Shown: in pieces, positions 15,454 through 24,639 of the stretch
Layout: each line of letters opens with the position of its first letter
Numbering within the stretch: the stretch's first letter is position 1
Source: Rhodopseudomonas palustris
Lineage (GTDB): Bacteria; Pseudomonadota; Alphaproteobacteria; Rhizobiales; Xanthobacteraceae
Length of the DNA: 35,074 nucleotides
Reading direction: 5' to 3'
Assembly: GCA_016215605.1 (NCBI GenBank)
Contig: JACRJB010000044.1
Span: forward strand, 1-35,074
Notes under the pieces: model-generated
The model's database searches: none
Seen by the model: only the letters and a program-made list of their open reading frames with translations
Told to the model about the DNA's origin: nothing
Translations under genes and position numbers: made by a program

Positions 15454-16868
15454 GCGGCGCCTCCGGCCGACACGCTGGGCAGCGCCGCCGTCCGGTGCCG
15501 CGCGACCAGCAGCGCGATCGCGCAGGAGCCGAGCCGGGCCAAGGTCTTGTCGGCGCGGCTGGTGAGGATGATCGGCACGCGGGCGCCGAGCACGATGCCG
15601 GCGACATGCGCGCGCGCCAGATATTCGAGCTGCTTGGCCAGCATGTTGCCGGCCTCGAGGTCGGGCACCACGAAGATGTCGGCGCGGCCGGCGACCGGCG
15701 AGACGATGCCCTTGGTCTTGGCGGCTTCGGCCGACACCGCGTTGTCGAACGCCAGCGGCCCGTCGAGGATGCCGCCGGTGATCTGGCCGCGCTCGGCCAT
15801 CTTGCACAGCGCCGCGGCGTCGAGCGTCGAGCGGATGCTTTCGGTGACGGTCTCGACCGCCGACAGGATCGCCACCCGCGGCTGGCCGATGCCGAGCGCG
15901 TGCGCCAGATCGATCGCGTTCTGAATGATGTCGCGCTTGTCGGTCAGTGTCGGATAGATGTTGATCGCGGCGTCGGTGACCAGCAGCGCCCGCGGATAGT
16001 CCGGCGCGTCGATCGCATAGACGTGGCTGATGCGGCGCGCAGTCCGCAATCCGCGCACCGGATCGACCACCGCGCGCATCAGTTCGTCGGTGTGCAGCGC
16101 GCCCTTCATCAGCGATTCGACCTTGCCGGCGCGCGCCAGCGCCACCGCGGCCGCCGCCGCGGCGTCGCTGTGCTCGGTGGCGACGAGTTCAAAGCCCGCG
16201 ATGTCGACCTCGGCCTGAGCGGCGGCGGCGCGGATCTTGGCGTCGGGGCCGACCAGCACCGGCACGATCAGCCCGGCGCGCGCCGCTTCGACGGCGCCGA
16301 GCAGCGACGGCGGATCGACCGGATGCACCACCGCGACGCGCAGCGGCTCCAACCCCTGCGTCATCTCGATCAGCCGTTCGTAGCGCCGCGCCGCCGGGTG
16401 CAGATCGATCTCCGGCAAATGCACGCGCGGGCGCGAGATCTTCTCGACTGGAGCGATCACTTCGGCGAGGCCGACGATCACCTCCTCGCCGTTCTGATTG
16501 GTGGCGCGGCAATCCAGCAGCAGCCGCTTCTTCGCGTCGTTCTTCTCCTTCACCTTGACGGAGACAGTGACGGTGTCGCCGAGCAGCACCGGGCGGACGA
16601 AGCGCAGCGACTGGTCGAGATAGATCGTGCCGGGCCCCGGCAGTTGCGTGCCGAGCAGCGTCGAGATCAGCGATCCGCCCCACATGCCGTGCGCCACCAC
16701 CTGGTGGAAGTGATCGCTCTTGGCGAAGGCGGCGTCGACATGCATCGGATTGACGTCGCCCGACATCACCGCGAACACCTCGATGTCGCGATAGGTCAGC
16801 GTCCGCACCAGGCTCGCGGTGTCGCCCACCGCGATCTCGTCGAAGGTGCGGTTCTGGATCTGCTCCAT
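15450..16868 (-). CDS. Bifunctional MaoC-type enoyl-CoA hydratase / phosphate acyltransferase (Pta)
   Basis: A 472-residue fusion. Residues 1 to about 145 are a MaoC-like hotdog domain: FDEIAVGDTASLVRTLTYRDIEVFA, VMSGDVNPMHVD (the hydratase Asp/His pair) and AHGMWGGSLISTLLG. Residues about 160-472 are a phosphotransacylase with EVDIAGFELV, LVTDAAINIYPTL, ILSAVETVTESI and ITGGILDGPLAFDNAVS. The Pta part converts acyl-CoA + phosphate to acyl phosphate, which AckA can use to make ATP. The substrate may be acetyl- or butyryl-CoA. GGAGAA precedes ATG 16868. It starts 20 bp after the fabI stop and overlaps ackA by 4 bp. Confidence 0.93.
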   Translation of the reverse strand: MEQIQNRTFDEIAVGDTASLVRTLTYRDIEVFAVMSGDVNPMHVDAAFAKSDHFHQVVAHGMWGGSLISTLLGTQLPGPGTIYLDQSLRFVRPVLLGDTVTVSVKVKEKNDAKKRLLLDCRATNQNGEEVIVGLAEVIAPVEKISRPRVHLPEIDLHPAARRYERLIEMTQGLEPLRVAVVHPVDPPSLLGAVEAARAGLIVPVLVGPDAKIRAAAAQAEVDIAGFELVATEHSDAAAAAAVALARAGKVESLMKGALHTDELMRAVVDPVRGLRTARRISHVYAIDAPDYPRALLVTDAAINIYPTLTDKRDIIQNAIDLAHALGIGQPRVAILSAVETVTESIRSTLDAAALCKMAERGQITGGILDGPLAFDNAVSAEAAKTKGIVSPVAGRADIFVVPDLEAGNMLAKQLEYLARAHVAGIVLGARVPIILTSRADKTLARLGSCAIALLVARHRTAALPSVSAGGAA

Positions 16869-16888
16869 GGAATTCTCCAGCCGGCGGA

Positions 16889-17650
16889 TCATCCGACGAC
16901 GTGATAGCCGGCGTCGATGTATTCGATGTTGCCGGTCAGCGCGCTGGCGCCGTCGCCGACCAGGAAGGCCGCGACGTTGCCGACGTCCTCGATGCTGACG
17001 AGATTGTGCGCCGGCGCGCGGGCGCGGGTGCGCTCCATCAGCTCGTCGAAATGGCCGATGCCGGACGCTGCCCGGGTCTTCAGCGGCCCCGGCGACAGCG
17101 CGTGGACGCGGATCTGCTTCGGTGCCAGCTCGGCCGCCATGTAGCGCACCGAGCTTTCCAGCGCGGCCTTCACCGGGCCCATCAGATTGTAGTCTTCGAC
17201 CACCTTCTCCGAGCCGTAGAACGAGACGGTGAGCAGGCAGCCGCCGTCCGGCATCAGCGGCTCGGCGAGCTTCGCCATCCGGATGAAGGAGTGGCAGGAC
17301 ACGTCCATCGCCATCGCGAAGCCGGCCTGCGAACAATCGACCACCCGGCCGTGCAGGTCTTCCTTCGGGGCGAAGGCGATCGAATGCAGCAGGAAATCGA
17401 GCCGGCCCCAGCGCTCGCCGATCTGCGCGAACACCGCCTCGAGCTGCCCCGGCTCGCGCACGTCGCACGGCACCACGATCGGGCTCTGCAACTGCTCCGC
17501 CAGCGGACCGACATGGGGCCTGGCCTTGTCGTTGAGGTAGGTGACGGCGAGATCGGCGCCGGCGTCGCGAAACGCCCGCGCGCAGCCAAACGCGATGCTG
17601 TCCGCGTTGGCGATCCCGACCACCAGCCCTTTTTTACCTTGCAGCGTCAT
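16889..17650 (-). CDS. fabI: Enoyl-ACP reductase (FabI type)
   Basis: 253 residues of the short-chain dehydrogenase fold. It reduces trans-2-enoyl-ACP with NADH. Motifs: GLVVGIANADSIAFGCA (FabI-type nucleotide loop), HSIAFAPKEDLHGRVVDCS, LTVSFYGSEKVVEDYNLMGPVKAALE with the catalytic Y-x6-K pair, and PGPLKTRAASGIGHFDELME. GGGAGA precedes ATG 17650. First gene of an operon with the MaoC-Pta fusion and ackA. That setting suggests a specialised paralogue linked to acyl-phosphate metabolism rather than the main housekeeping FabI, which is inference. SYYGSEKV is more usual; here it reads SFYGSEKV. Confidence 0.92.
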   Translation of the reverse strand: MTLQGKKGLVVGIANADSIAFGCARAFRDAGADLAVTYLNDKARPHVGPLAEQLQSPIVVPCDVREPGQLEAVFAQIGERWGRLDFLLHSIAFAPKEDLHGRVVDCSQAGFAMAMDVSCHSFIRMAKLAEPLMPDGGCLLTVSFYGSEKVVEDYNLMGPVKAALESSVRYMAAELAPKQIRVHALSPGPLKTRAASGIGHFDELMERTRARAPAHNLVSIEDVGNVAAFLVGDGASALTGNIEYIDAGYHVVG

Positions 17651-17758
17651 GGCGTCTCCCTAACCCGGCTGATGTGTCATGGCCATGACCGGCGCGCTCG
17701 ACCATCGATCAATGCACGCGGGACACACCGGAGGCGGCGGGACGACCGATGCGGCAGC

Positions 17759-18625
17759 CTACTTCGTCAGCTGACGCCGCAATTTCAAGAGCTCCTTTCG
17801 CCGCGCCGGCGAGGTCTCGGGATAGGACATCTTCAGCTCTTCCATCGTTTCCAGAATGGCCTGCGATACGATCAGCCGGGTGTTCTGCTTGTCGTCGGCC
17901 GGAACGACATACCACGGCGCGTCGTCGGAGCTGGTTTCGCTGAGGCACTTCGCATAGGCCTCCATGTAGTCGTCCCAGTATTTGCGCTCCTCGATATCGG
18001 CCGAGCTGAACTTCCAGTTCTTGTCCGGCTCGTCGATCCGCGACAGAAAGCGCTTGCGCTGTTCGTCCTTCGACAGATGCAAGAAGAATTTGACGATCCG
18101 CGTGCCGTTGGCGTGCAGATGCTGCTCGAGATCGCGGATCGAACGGTAGCGCTTCTCCCAGAACTTCTTGCCGGCCGGCCCGTTCGGCACCGCCTCGCTC
18201 TGCAGGATGTTGGGATGGACGCGGACGATCAGCACCTCCTCGTAGTAGGAGCGGTTGAAGATGCCGATCCGGCCGCGCTCCGGCAGATCGCGAGTGGTCC
18301 GCCACAGGAAGTCGTGCTGCAGCTCGGTCGCGCTGGGGTGTTTGAAACTGAACACCTGGCAGCCCTGCGGATTGACGCCGGACATCACGTGCTGAATCAC
18401 GCCGTCCTTGCCGGCCGCGTCCATCGCCTGGAAGATCAACAGGATGGCGTGGCGGTTGCTGGCGTAGAGCAGCTTCTGTTGTTCGGCCAATCGCGCGACC
18501 TGGCCGCGCAGCATTTCCTGGTAGTTCTCCTTGGATTCGTAGAATGGATCGACCAGGGTCGGCCACTCGCCGAGATCGACTTTGGTGCCTTCCGAGACAC
18601 GAAACGGCTTGGTCTTGATCTTCAT
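17759..18625 (-). CDS. Polyphosphate kinase 2 (PPK2) family protein
   Basis: 288 residues, a P-loop kinase fold. Walker A is in [20 protein letters not shown] (about 63-82), followed by [16 protein letters not shown], and Walker B is IFNRSYYEE at 122-130. A lid region with [17 protein letters not shown] and [18 protein letters not shown] completes the family pattern. PPK2 enzymes use polyphosphate to phosphorylate NDPs or NMPs; the sequence style fits the single-domain class that includes AMP/ADP-phosphorylating members, but specificity cannot be read off. Monocistronic on the minus strand, with weak ribosome site GTGGAAC. A palindromic repeat lies upstream. Confidence 0.92.
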   Translation of the reverse strand: MKIKTKPFRVSEGTKVDLGEWPTLVDPFYESKENYQEMLRGQVARLAEQQKLLYASNRHAILLIFQAMDAAGKDGVIQHVMSGVNPQGCQVFSFKHPSATELQHDFLWRTTRDLPERGRIGIFNRSYYEEVLIVRVHPNILQSEAVPNGPAGKKFWEKRYRSIRDLEQHLHANGTRIVKFFLHLSKDEQRKRFLSRIDEPDKNWKFSSADIEERKYWDDYMEAYAKCLSETSSDDAPWYVVPADDKQNTRLIVSQAILETMEELKMSYPETSPARRKELLKLRRQLTK

Positions 18626-18719
18626 CCGGTTGTTCCACTCCGCGGCCGACCCCGGATACCGGGGCCATACGGCGGAATATAGCCCTCTCTGAGTTCGAGA
18701 GCACCCACCTCTTCCCCCC

Positions 18720-18837
18720 GGTCATTCCGGGGCGCCTGCACTTGCAGGCGAACCCGGAATCCAGAAATTGTTGCAACGCTGCCCACACCACATCGAGATT
18801 CCGGGTTCGCGAGCTGCGCTCGCGCCCCGGAATGACG
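18720..18837. repeat. Palindromic repeat (GGTCATTCCGGGGCG...CGCCCCGGAATGACGG family)
   Basis: GTCATTCCGGGGCG on the left is complementary to CGCCCCGGAATGAC on the right. Inner arms GAACCCGGAATC and GATTCCGGGTTC also pair, and short hairpins (CGCCTGCACTTGCAGGCG, CGCGAGCTGCGCTCGCG) lie near each end. It occupies part of the 575-bp gene-free stretch between the PPK2 and membrane-protein starts, so it may be transcribed in an upstream leader. A third repeat family, distinct from the CGTCATTGCGAG copies. Confidence 0.82.
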
Positions 18838-19200
18838 GTGCGGGTGGAGAGGATTCGATCCAGAAACACAGGGGACGGCCCCAGGTCTGGATAGTCAGCC
18901 TTCGTTCATGATCAGACCTTTATGGTCGCCCGTCCGGCTCAGGGTGCGTCGACCGACGGCCTCGGCGGGCGATCGAACCGGACACAAAGCGACCGTAATT
19001 CCAAGCGATTAGACCCCCGTAACCCCCTTCAAAGAAGGATGCCGGCCGGACGGCCAGCCCGCTGATCAGGTCTCGACTTGTGAGATCGGCGGGAAAAAGT
19101 ATGGTGCTGCACGTCAGGAGCCCGCAGCCGCGCGGCGACGACCTGTCCGCCATATCGAGCCGAGCGATCGCAGCAACCAACGGCTGACAAGACCCTCGAC
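18838..19200. other. Gene-free stretch upstream of the polytopic membrane protein
   Basis: Between the palindromic repeat and the ATG at 19201 no convincing coding frame, RNA or strong promoter motif was seen. A minus-strand open frame from 19261 to 18920 overlaps the membrane-protein start and has no recognisable protein features. Confidence 0.5.
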
Positions 19201-20589
19201 ATGGACACTTCCGCGCAAGCCAAGGTTCTCGCCCCCCAGTCGCGCCGATCGATGTCGGCACGGATCGCGATGTTCGCGCTGCCGCTGCTGCTACTGGCGC
19301 CCGCGTTGTGGAACGGCTACCCGCTGCTCCAATACGACACCGGCGGCTATCTGGCGCGCTGGTACGAGGGCTATCTGGTCCCGAGCCGGTCGACGACCTA
19401 CGGCATCTATCTGCATTTCGGCGAGACCTCGCAGTTCTGGATCAATCTCGGATTTCAGGCGATCGTCACGCTGTGGATCCTGCAGCTGACGCTGCGCGTG
19501 TTCGGCATCACCCGGCCGTTCCGGCTGGCGGCGATCGGCGTCGCGCTGGTCGCGACCACGGCGCTGCCGTGGATCACCAGCATGCTGCTGACCGACATCT
19601 TCGCCGGCCTGTCGGTGCTGACGCTGTTCCTGCTGGTGGCCTGCCGCGACCGCACTTCCGGCATCGAGAAGCTGGCGCTGTTCGTGTTCACCACCTTCGC
19701 CGCCGCAACCCACAGCGCCACGGTCGGGGTGCTGACCGGGCTGTGCGTCGCCGGCTGGCTGCTGCTGCCGTTCCTGCGCGGACGGCTGTCGGCGGTCGGG
19801 CTCGCCCAGGGCAGCATGACCGTGGTCGCCGGCTCGCTGCTGCTGCTCGCCACCAATTTCGCGCTGTCCGGCACCGTGGCCTGGACCCCGGGCGGCTCCA
19901 GCGTCGCGTTCGGCCGGATGCTGCAGGACGGCATCGTCAAGCGCTATCTCGACGATCATTGCGGCGCGGTGAAGCTCAAGCTCTGCCCCTACAAGAATGA
20001 ACTGCCGCCGACCGGCGACGACTTCCTGTGGGGCGGCAACAACATGTTCGACAAGCTCGGCCGCTTCGAGGGGCTGAGCGACGAGATGGAATTCATCTCG
20101 CGGGAGGCGCTGAAGGCCTATCCGTGGATGCAGGCGACGGCCGCCGCCAAGGCGACCTGGGACCAGCTCGTGCATGTCGGCACCGGCGAAGGCACCAACG
20201 GCTGGATTCCGCACACTTACGGCATCATCGAGCGCTACATGCCGAACCAGGTCGCGGCGATGCGCGCGGCGCGGCAGCAGCATTGGGACATCAATTTCAA
20301 CGCGGTGAACTGGGTGCACGTGCCGGTGGCGCTGGGCTCGATGGCGCTGCTGCTGGTGATCCTGGGCCGCGCGCTGGCGCGGCGCGAGCTCGACGACGTC
20401 TCGCTGCTCGCCGGCTTCGTCGCCACCGCGCTGCTCGGCAACGCCATGATCTGCGGCATCATCTCCGGCCCGCACGACCGCTACGGCGCGCGGATCGTCT
20501 GGATCGCGACCTTCGTGGTGCTGATCGCGGCGATCAAGTACTTCGTCGACAGCCGCAACGCGAACGGCGACGAAGACCTCGCCGACTGA
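19201..20589 (+). CDS. Polytopic membrane protein of unknown function (possible GT-C-like)
   Basis: 462 residues with about nine or ten hydrophobic helices: about 21-38, 79-101, 107-128, 132-148, 158-172, 175-192, 203-222, then a large soluble loop (about 225-372), then 373-392, 400-420 and 431-447. The first loop carries LLQYDTGGYLARWYEGY with Asp46; the big loop has Cys254, Cys262 and DDFLWGGN; the last helix starts from SGPHDRYGARIVWI. An acidic residue in the first outer loop plus a large soluble loop recalls GT-C lipid-linked-sugar glycosyltransferases, but the match is structural only. It starts at ATG 19201 (alternative 19252). It ends exactly where the convergent CDF gene ends, with no gap. 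Confidence 0.8.
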   Translation: MDTSAQAKVLAPQSRRSMSARIAMFALPLLLLAPALWNGYPLLQYDTGGYLARWYEGYLVPSRSTTYGIYLHFGETSQFWINLGFQAIVTLWILQLTLRVFGITRPFRLAAIGVALVATTALPWITSMLLTDIFAGLSVLTLFLLVACRDRTSGIEKLALFVFTTFAAATHSATVGVLTGLCVAGWLLLPFLRGRLSAVGLAQGSMTVVAGSLLLLATNFALSGTVAWTPGGSSVAFGRMLQDGIVKRYLDDHCGAVKLKLCPYKNELPPTGDDFLWGGNNMFDKLGRFEGLSDEMEFISREALKAYPWMQATAAAKATWDQLVHVGTGEGTNGWIPHTYGIIERYMPNQVAAMRAARQQHWDINFNAVNWVHVPVALGSMALLLVILGRALARRELDDVSLLAGFVATALLGNAMICGIISGPHDRYGARIVWIATFVVLIAAIKYFVDSRNANGDEDLAD

Positions 20590-21546
20590 TCAGTCCGCCG
20601 GCGCGGCCGCCGGCGGCTGCGCCCGCAATCGCGGCTTGATGAACAAAGCCGCCACGTCCGGACAGGCCTTCCGGATGTCGGCCTCCAGCCTGCTGAAATC
20701 CCGTTCGATCTCCCGCCCCGGACAGTCGGCGGCAAAATCCAGCGTCAGCGCCACCAGAATCTGGCGCGGCGCCAGATGCACGGTGTAGAGATTGTCGGCG
20801 CTGACGATGTCGCCGTGCCGCCGTGCGATCGCGAGAATCCGCTCGCGCGTCTTCGGCCCGGCCGGTTCGCCCATCAGCAATCCCTTGCTTTCCCGCGCCA
20901 GAAAAGCGCCGGTGGCGCCGAGCAGTAGCGCAATGCCGATCGAGGCGACGCCGTCGAGCACCGGCATGTCGAGCCGCTCCGACGCGAAGGTGCCGGCGAG
21001 CGCAATCAGAATGCCGATCAGCGCCGCGCTGTCTTCGAACAGCACCATGAACATCGTCGGGTCCTTGCTGCGGGTCGCGGCGTCGATGTAATCGAGATCC
21101 GGCACCGGACCGAGGCCCGGCGATTCCGCGCGAAACCCCTTCCACGCGACGTACCAGGAGCCGCCTTCGAACAGCAGTGCGAGGCCGAGGACGATGTAGC
21201 TCACCCGGCTGTCGGAAATCGGCACCGGCTCCAGAATGTGGATGACGCCTTCGTAGAACGACACGCCGGCGCCGATCGAGAAGATCAGAAGCGCGACGAT
21301 GAAGCTCCAGAAGTACAATTCCCGTCCGTAGCCGAACGGATGCAATTCGTCGGCAGGCTTGGCGGCGCGGTGCAGACCGTACAGCAGCAGCAATTCGTTG
21401 CCGGTGTCGACCAGCGAATGCACGCCTTCGCTCAACATCACCGAGCTGCCGGTCCAGGCGGCCGCTGCGAGCTTGGTGACCGCGATCGCCAGATTGCCGG
21501 CGAGCGCCGCGTAGATCACCGTCTTCGATGACGCGTGCGCCGCCAT
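20590..21546 (-). CDS. Cation diffusion facilitator (CDF) transporter
   Basis: 318 residues starting at ATG 21546, which has GGAG just upstream; the open frame to 21705 is not needed. CDF features: MLSEGVHSLVDTGNELLLL in helix 2 (the H-x3-D metal site), PFGYGRELYFWSF, and FEDSAALIGILIALAG in helix 5 (Asp metal ligand), followed by a cytoplasmic C-terminal domain (about 215-318). The pattern fits the SLC30A9-like branch. CDF proteins export Zn, Mn or related divalent ions in exchange for protons; the metal is uncertain because helix-5 residues are variant. Convergent and abutting with the membrane protein. Confidence 0.9.
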   Translation of the reverse strand: MAAHASSKTVIYAALAGNLAIAVTKLAAAAWTGSSVMLSEGVHSLVDTGNELLLLYGLHRAAKPADELHPFGYGRELYFWSFIVALLIFSIGAGVSFYEGVIHILEPVPISDSRVSYIVLGLALLFEGGSWYVAWKGFRAESPGLGPVPDLDYIDAATRSKDPTMFMVLFEDSAALIGILIALAGTFASERLDMPVLDGVASIGIALLLGATGAFLARESKGLLMGEPAGPKTRERILAIARRHGDIVSADNLYTVHLAPRQILVALTLDFAADCPGREIERDFSRLEADIRKACPDVAALFIKPRLRAQPPAAAPAD

Positions 21547-21733
21547 GCCGATCTCCTTCCGCCCCCGCCGGATCGCCGGCTCGATCGGTGAAGACGGACG
21601 AGCCGCCGGCTGGTTCCATTGCGGCGCGACAGATTTGGAACTTTCACCCGACCAGGCTGTCGCGAGATTCGTGACGCCGGCGCCGCGCCCGCACCGGCGA
21701 TTCACTTACAGAACCGCAGCGGGGACAAGCGAC

Positions 21734-21764
21734 AGCGGCCGCGCGATGGACTCGCGCGGCCGCT
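21734..21764. terminator. Strong hairpin between the BA14K gene and the CDF gene
   Basis: AGCGGCCGCGCGA (21734-21746) pairs perfectly over 13 bases with TCGCGCGGCCGCT (21752-21764) around TGGAC. It lies 26 bases after the BA14K stop on the minus strand. No T tract follows, but the position and stability suit a terminator separating BA14K from the CDF gene. Confidence 0.6.
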
Positions 21765-21790
21765 TGCAAATGTACGATCAGTCCGACGGG

Positions 21791-22198
21791 TTACGGACAG
21801 GCGTGCCGGTTGCCGTCATAGCCGAGATAGGTGCCCGACGACGGGTCGTAGGACTTGAAGCGCTGCGAGCAGTACGCGACCGCATCGTTCGACCGGGCCT
21901 GCGCCTGGCTGTTGGCGATCGCGCCGCCGATGATCGCGCCCGCCGCCAGACCACCAAGGGCCGCGCCGGCACCCCAACCGTGCCCGCGATGATAACCGTA
22001 GCCGCGATGATAGCCGTAGCGCGGACCGCCGTGCCAGCCACGATGGCCGTAGCGATACTGAACCTGTTCGACACCGGACGCCGCAGCGATCGGCTTGGCG
22101 CCGGCCATCATCGGCGCTGCCGAAGCCGGGACCGACGCGACGGCGAGCGAGCCGGCGATCAGCGCCATGGCCGGCAGCGTGCGTGACATCTTCATCAT
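21791..22198 (-). CDS. BA14K-family secreted protein
   Basis: 135 residues. A signal peptide occupies about residues 1-29 (LPAMALIAGSLAVASVPASA). A Tyr/Gly/His-rich repeat follows (YGYHRGYGYHRGHGWG), then a Gly/Ala hydrophobic stretch (AALGGLAAGAIIGGAIA) that could be a membrane or glycine-zipper segment. The C-terminal BA14K motif is YCSQRFKSYDPSSGTYLGYDG. BA14K proteins are immunoreactive envelope proteins first named in Brucella, with lectin-like properties reported for that family; their physiological role is unclear. ATG 22198 (next ATG 22195) is preceded by GGGAGA. A perfect EcfG promoter lies 35 bases upstream of the start, so it is probably a general-stress gene. Confidence 0.88.
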   Translation of the reverse strand: MMKMSRTLPAMALIAGSLAVASVPASAAPMMAGAKPIAAASGVEQVQYRYGHRGWHGGPRYGYHRGYGYHRGHGWGAGAALGGLAAGAIIGGAIANSQAQARSNDAVAYCSQRFKSYDPSSGTYLGYDGNRHACP

Positions 22199-22232
22199 TG
22201 TCTCCCTCTTTCTCATATGTTTCAGGGGAGGT

Positions 22233-22257
22233 AACGGTCGCACGACGGCGGCGTTCC
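22233..22257 (-). promoter_or_regulatory. EcfG-type promoter of the BA14K gene
   Basis: Read on the minus strand: GGAAC (22257-22253), 16 bases, CGTT (22236-22233). This matches the EcfG consensus GGAAC-N16/17-CGTT exactly. The -10 element is 35 bases from the ATG at 22198, ideal promoter geometry. Confidence 0.75.
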
Positions 22258-22396
22258 GAATCCGCGCGGGCAGCGACAATTCGCCCGCACTGCGTGCTAC
22301 AACGTACCAACCGCACAAAACCGCCTTCGACCAAGATGCGGGAGTCATTCGGGACTGACGTGGCGCGCGCCGCGGTGTAAACAAGCGTCGGATCGT

Positions 22397-24631
22397 ATGG
22401 GGGAACTTCGGCCGATGCCGCGCTACATGGCCGCGCTAAAATACCTCGGTCTCGGGCTTCTCGTGACTCTTCTGCTCGGATTGGCCATCGCACCGTTTTC
22501 CAAGCGTCTCGTCGAGCAATGGTCGCGCAGCGACGTCGAGGCGCGATCGCGACTGGTCTACAACGCGATTCAGGGTCAAGTCGCGAGCGCGATGGCCGAC
22601 GACAACGTCGTGCAGCTCTCGGTCAGCTTCGAGGCGGTCGCGCTCGACCCACGCATTCTCGCGGTCGGATTGTGCAGCGATCAGGGCCTCCTGATCGCAC
22701 CGACCAAATTGATGCCGAAGACGTTCTCCTGTGAGAAGGTCGCACGCTCGGAAGGCATCAGCTTCTCCGCCATCGTGATCGACGGACGGCGCGTCATGGT
22801 CGGCGCCTTCCCGGTCGTCGAGCGGGCGCACAAATCCTATCTGATCATCCTGCACGATCTCAGCTTCGTCGATGTCCGCTCCAGCGAGGCGCAGGGCTTC
22901 ATGATCGCCGCGCTCGTCGGCATGGCGATCCTGATCGCCGGCAGCGCCGCGATCTTCGTCGTGGTGATGCTGCGCGGCTGGATGAACGCGCTCAGACGGG
23001 CGGTGGACGACGTCCGCTCCGGCGCGGCCGCACAGACGCCGAAGCGCGACGCGACGGCGATCGACCTGCAGATCAAGAAGCTGCTGAGCGAGGTCGAGAC
23101 CGGCCGCCATTCGATCAATTCGACGCAGATCGACTGGTCGCCGGCCACGCTGCAGCAACTGCTGCATTCGACGCTGCCCGATGCGGAGGTTCTGATCGTC
23201 TCCAACCGCGAACCCTACATCCACAACAACGACGGAGCCGGCATCGAAGTGCAAATTCCGGCGAGCGGCCTGGTGTCGGCGCTGGAGCCGGTGATGCGCG
23301 CCTGTGGCGGCACCTGGATCGCGCACGGCAGCGGCAATGCCGATCGCGACACGGTCGACTCCCACGACCGGATCGACGTGCCGCCGGATCACCCGTCCTA
23401 CAAGCTCCGCCGGATCTGGATCAGCGACGAGGAACAGGACGGCTTCTACTACGGCTTCGCCAATGAAGGGATGTGGCCGCTGTGCCATATCGCCTTCGTG
23501 CGGCCGTCGTTCCGGGAGTCGGACTGGAAGGCCTATCGGCAGATCAACGAGCGCTTCGCCGCCGCGGTCGTCGAGGAGGCGAAGACCGACAATCCGATCG
23601 TGCTGGTGCAGGACTATCACTTCGCGCTGGCGCCGCGGATGATCCGCCAAAGGCTGCCGAAGGCGACGATCATCACCTTCTGGCACATTCCATGGCCGAA
23701 CGCAGAGACCTTCAGCATCTGTCCGTGGAAGGAACAGATCATCGACGGCCTGCTCGGCTCGACGATCCTCGGCTTCCACACCCAGTTTCACTGCAACAAT
23801 TTCTTCGAGACCGTCGACCGCTTCGTCGAGAGCCGGATCGACCGCGAGCACGCCACCGTCACGCTCTCGGGTCACGAGACGATGGTACGGGCCTATCCGA
23901 TCTCGATCGAATGGCCGCCGGCGGCGCTGGACGGCCAGCCGCCGGTCGAGATCTGCCGCAGCGAAGTACGCCAGCAGCTCGGGCTCGCCGCCGATGTCAA
24001 GATCGCGGTCGGGATCGAGCGGTTCGACTACACCAAGGGCATTCTCGACCGCATGAAGGCGGTCGACGATCTTCTCACCCACGCGCCGCAATGGAAGGGG
24101 CGACTGGTGTTCGTCCAGGTCGCGGCGCCGACGCGCAGCAAATTGTCGAGCTACAGCACGCTGCAGGACGACGCGGTGGCGCTCGCCGACGACATCAACC
24201 GGAGGCACGGCTCCGACAGCTACCAACCGATCAGCCTGTTGATCCGACATCACAGCCCGCGGGAAGTGTTCAAGCTGTTCCGCGCCGCCGACCTCTGCGT
24301 CGTCAGCAGCCTGCACGACGGCATGAACCTCGTGGCCAAGGAATTCGTGGCGGCCCGCGACGACGAGCGCGGCGTGCTGGTGCTCTCGAGCTTCACCGGC
24401 GCGGCTCGTGAACTCTCCGAAGCACTGATCGTCAACCCCTATCACGTCCACGAGATGGCGACCGCGCTCGACACCGCGCTGCGGATGCCGGAGCACGAAC
24501 AGCAGGAACGCATGCGGGCAATGCGCCAGCAGATTCGCGAATGGAACGTGTATCGTTGGGCCGGGCGGATGCTGATCGACGCCGCCACCAGCCGCCGCCG
24601 CCAGCGCATTCTCGATCTCACCGAGAGCTGA
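22397..24631 (+). CDS. Membrane-anchored trehalose-6-phosphate synthase-like protein (GT20)
   Basis: 744 residues. Residues 13-33 form a membrane helix, 34-165 a predicted periplasmic region, and 168-193 a second helix; a short linker with a possible HAMP-like helix (195-235) follows. The GT20 catalytic domain spans about 264-735: [21 protein letters not shown] (Asp406), [10 protein letters not shown] (His430), [11 protein letters not shown] (Arg542, Lys547) and [14 protein letters not shown] (Asp641). These match OtsA donor and phosphate-binding residues, so UDP-glucose plus a sugar phosphate giving trehalose-6-phosphate or a similar glucoside phosphate is likely. No phosphatase domain or otsB is nearby. 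ATG 22415 (residue 7) has GGGGGAA upstream and may be the real start. Confidence 0.88.
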   Translation: MGELRPMPRYMAALKYLGLGLLVTLLLGLAIAPFSKRLVEQWSRSDVEARSRLVYNAIQGQVASAMADDNVVQLSVSFEAVALDPRILAVGLCSDQGLLIAPTKLMPKTFSCEKVARSEGISFSAIVIDGRRVMVGAFPVVERAHKSYLIILHDLSFVDVRSSEAQGFMIAALVGMAILIAGSAAIFVVVMLRGWMNALRRAVDDVRSGAAAQTPKRDATAIDLQIKKLLSEVETGRHSINSTQIDWSPATLQQLLHSTLPDAEVLIVSNREPYIHNNDGAGIEVQIPASGLVSALEPVMRACGGTWIAHGSGNADRDTVDSHDRIDVPPDHPSYKLRRIWISDEEQDGFYYGFANEGMWPLCHIAFVRPSFRESDWKAYRQINERFAAAVVEEAKTDNPIVLVQDYHFALAPRMIRQRLPKATIITFWHIPWPNAETFSICPWKEQIIDGLLGSTILGFHTQFHCNNFFETVDRFVESRIDREHATVTLSGHETMVRAYPISIEWPPAALDGQPPVEICRSEVRQQLGLAADVKIAVGIERFDYTKGILDRMKAVDDLLTHAPQWKGRLVFVQVAAPTRSKLSSYSTLQDDAVALADDINRRHGSDSYQPISLLIRHHSPREVFKLFRAADLCVVSSLHDGMNLVAKEFVAARDDERGVLVLSSFTGAARELSEALIVNPYHVHEMATALDTALRMPEHEQQERMRAMRQQIREWNVYRWAGRMLIDAATSRRRQRILDLTES

Positions 24632-24639
24632 CCCCGACG

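Noticed and set aside
17700-17715. A possible FixK/FNR-type box (TTGAT half-site) upstream of fabI.
   Set aside because: Only one half-site matches (TTGATCGATGG on the minus strand). The second half departs at nearly every position from ATCAA.
15495-18682. Long plus-strand open frames through the fabI/pta region.
   Set aside because: Low-complexity Arg/Asp/His/Gln-rich translations antisense to genes with intact catalytic motifs.
18920-19261. A 113-codon minus-strand open frame upstream of the membrane protein.
   Set aside because: It overlaps the start of the membrane-protein gene, has atypical composition and shows no signal peptide, domain or good ribosome site.
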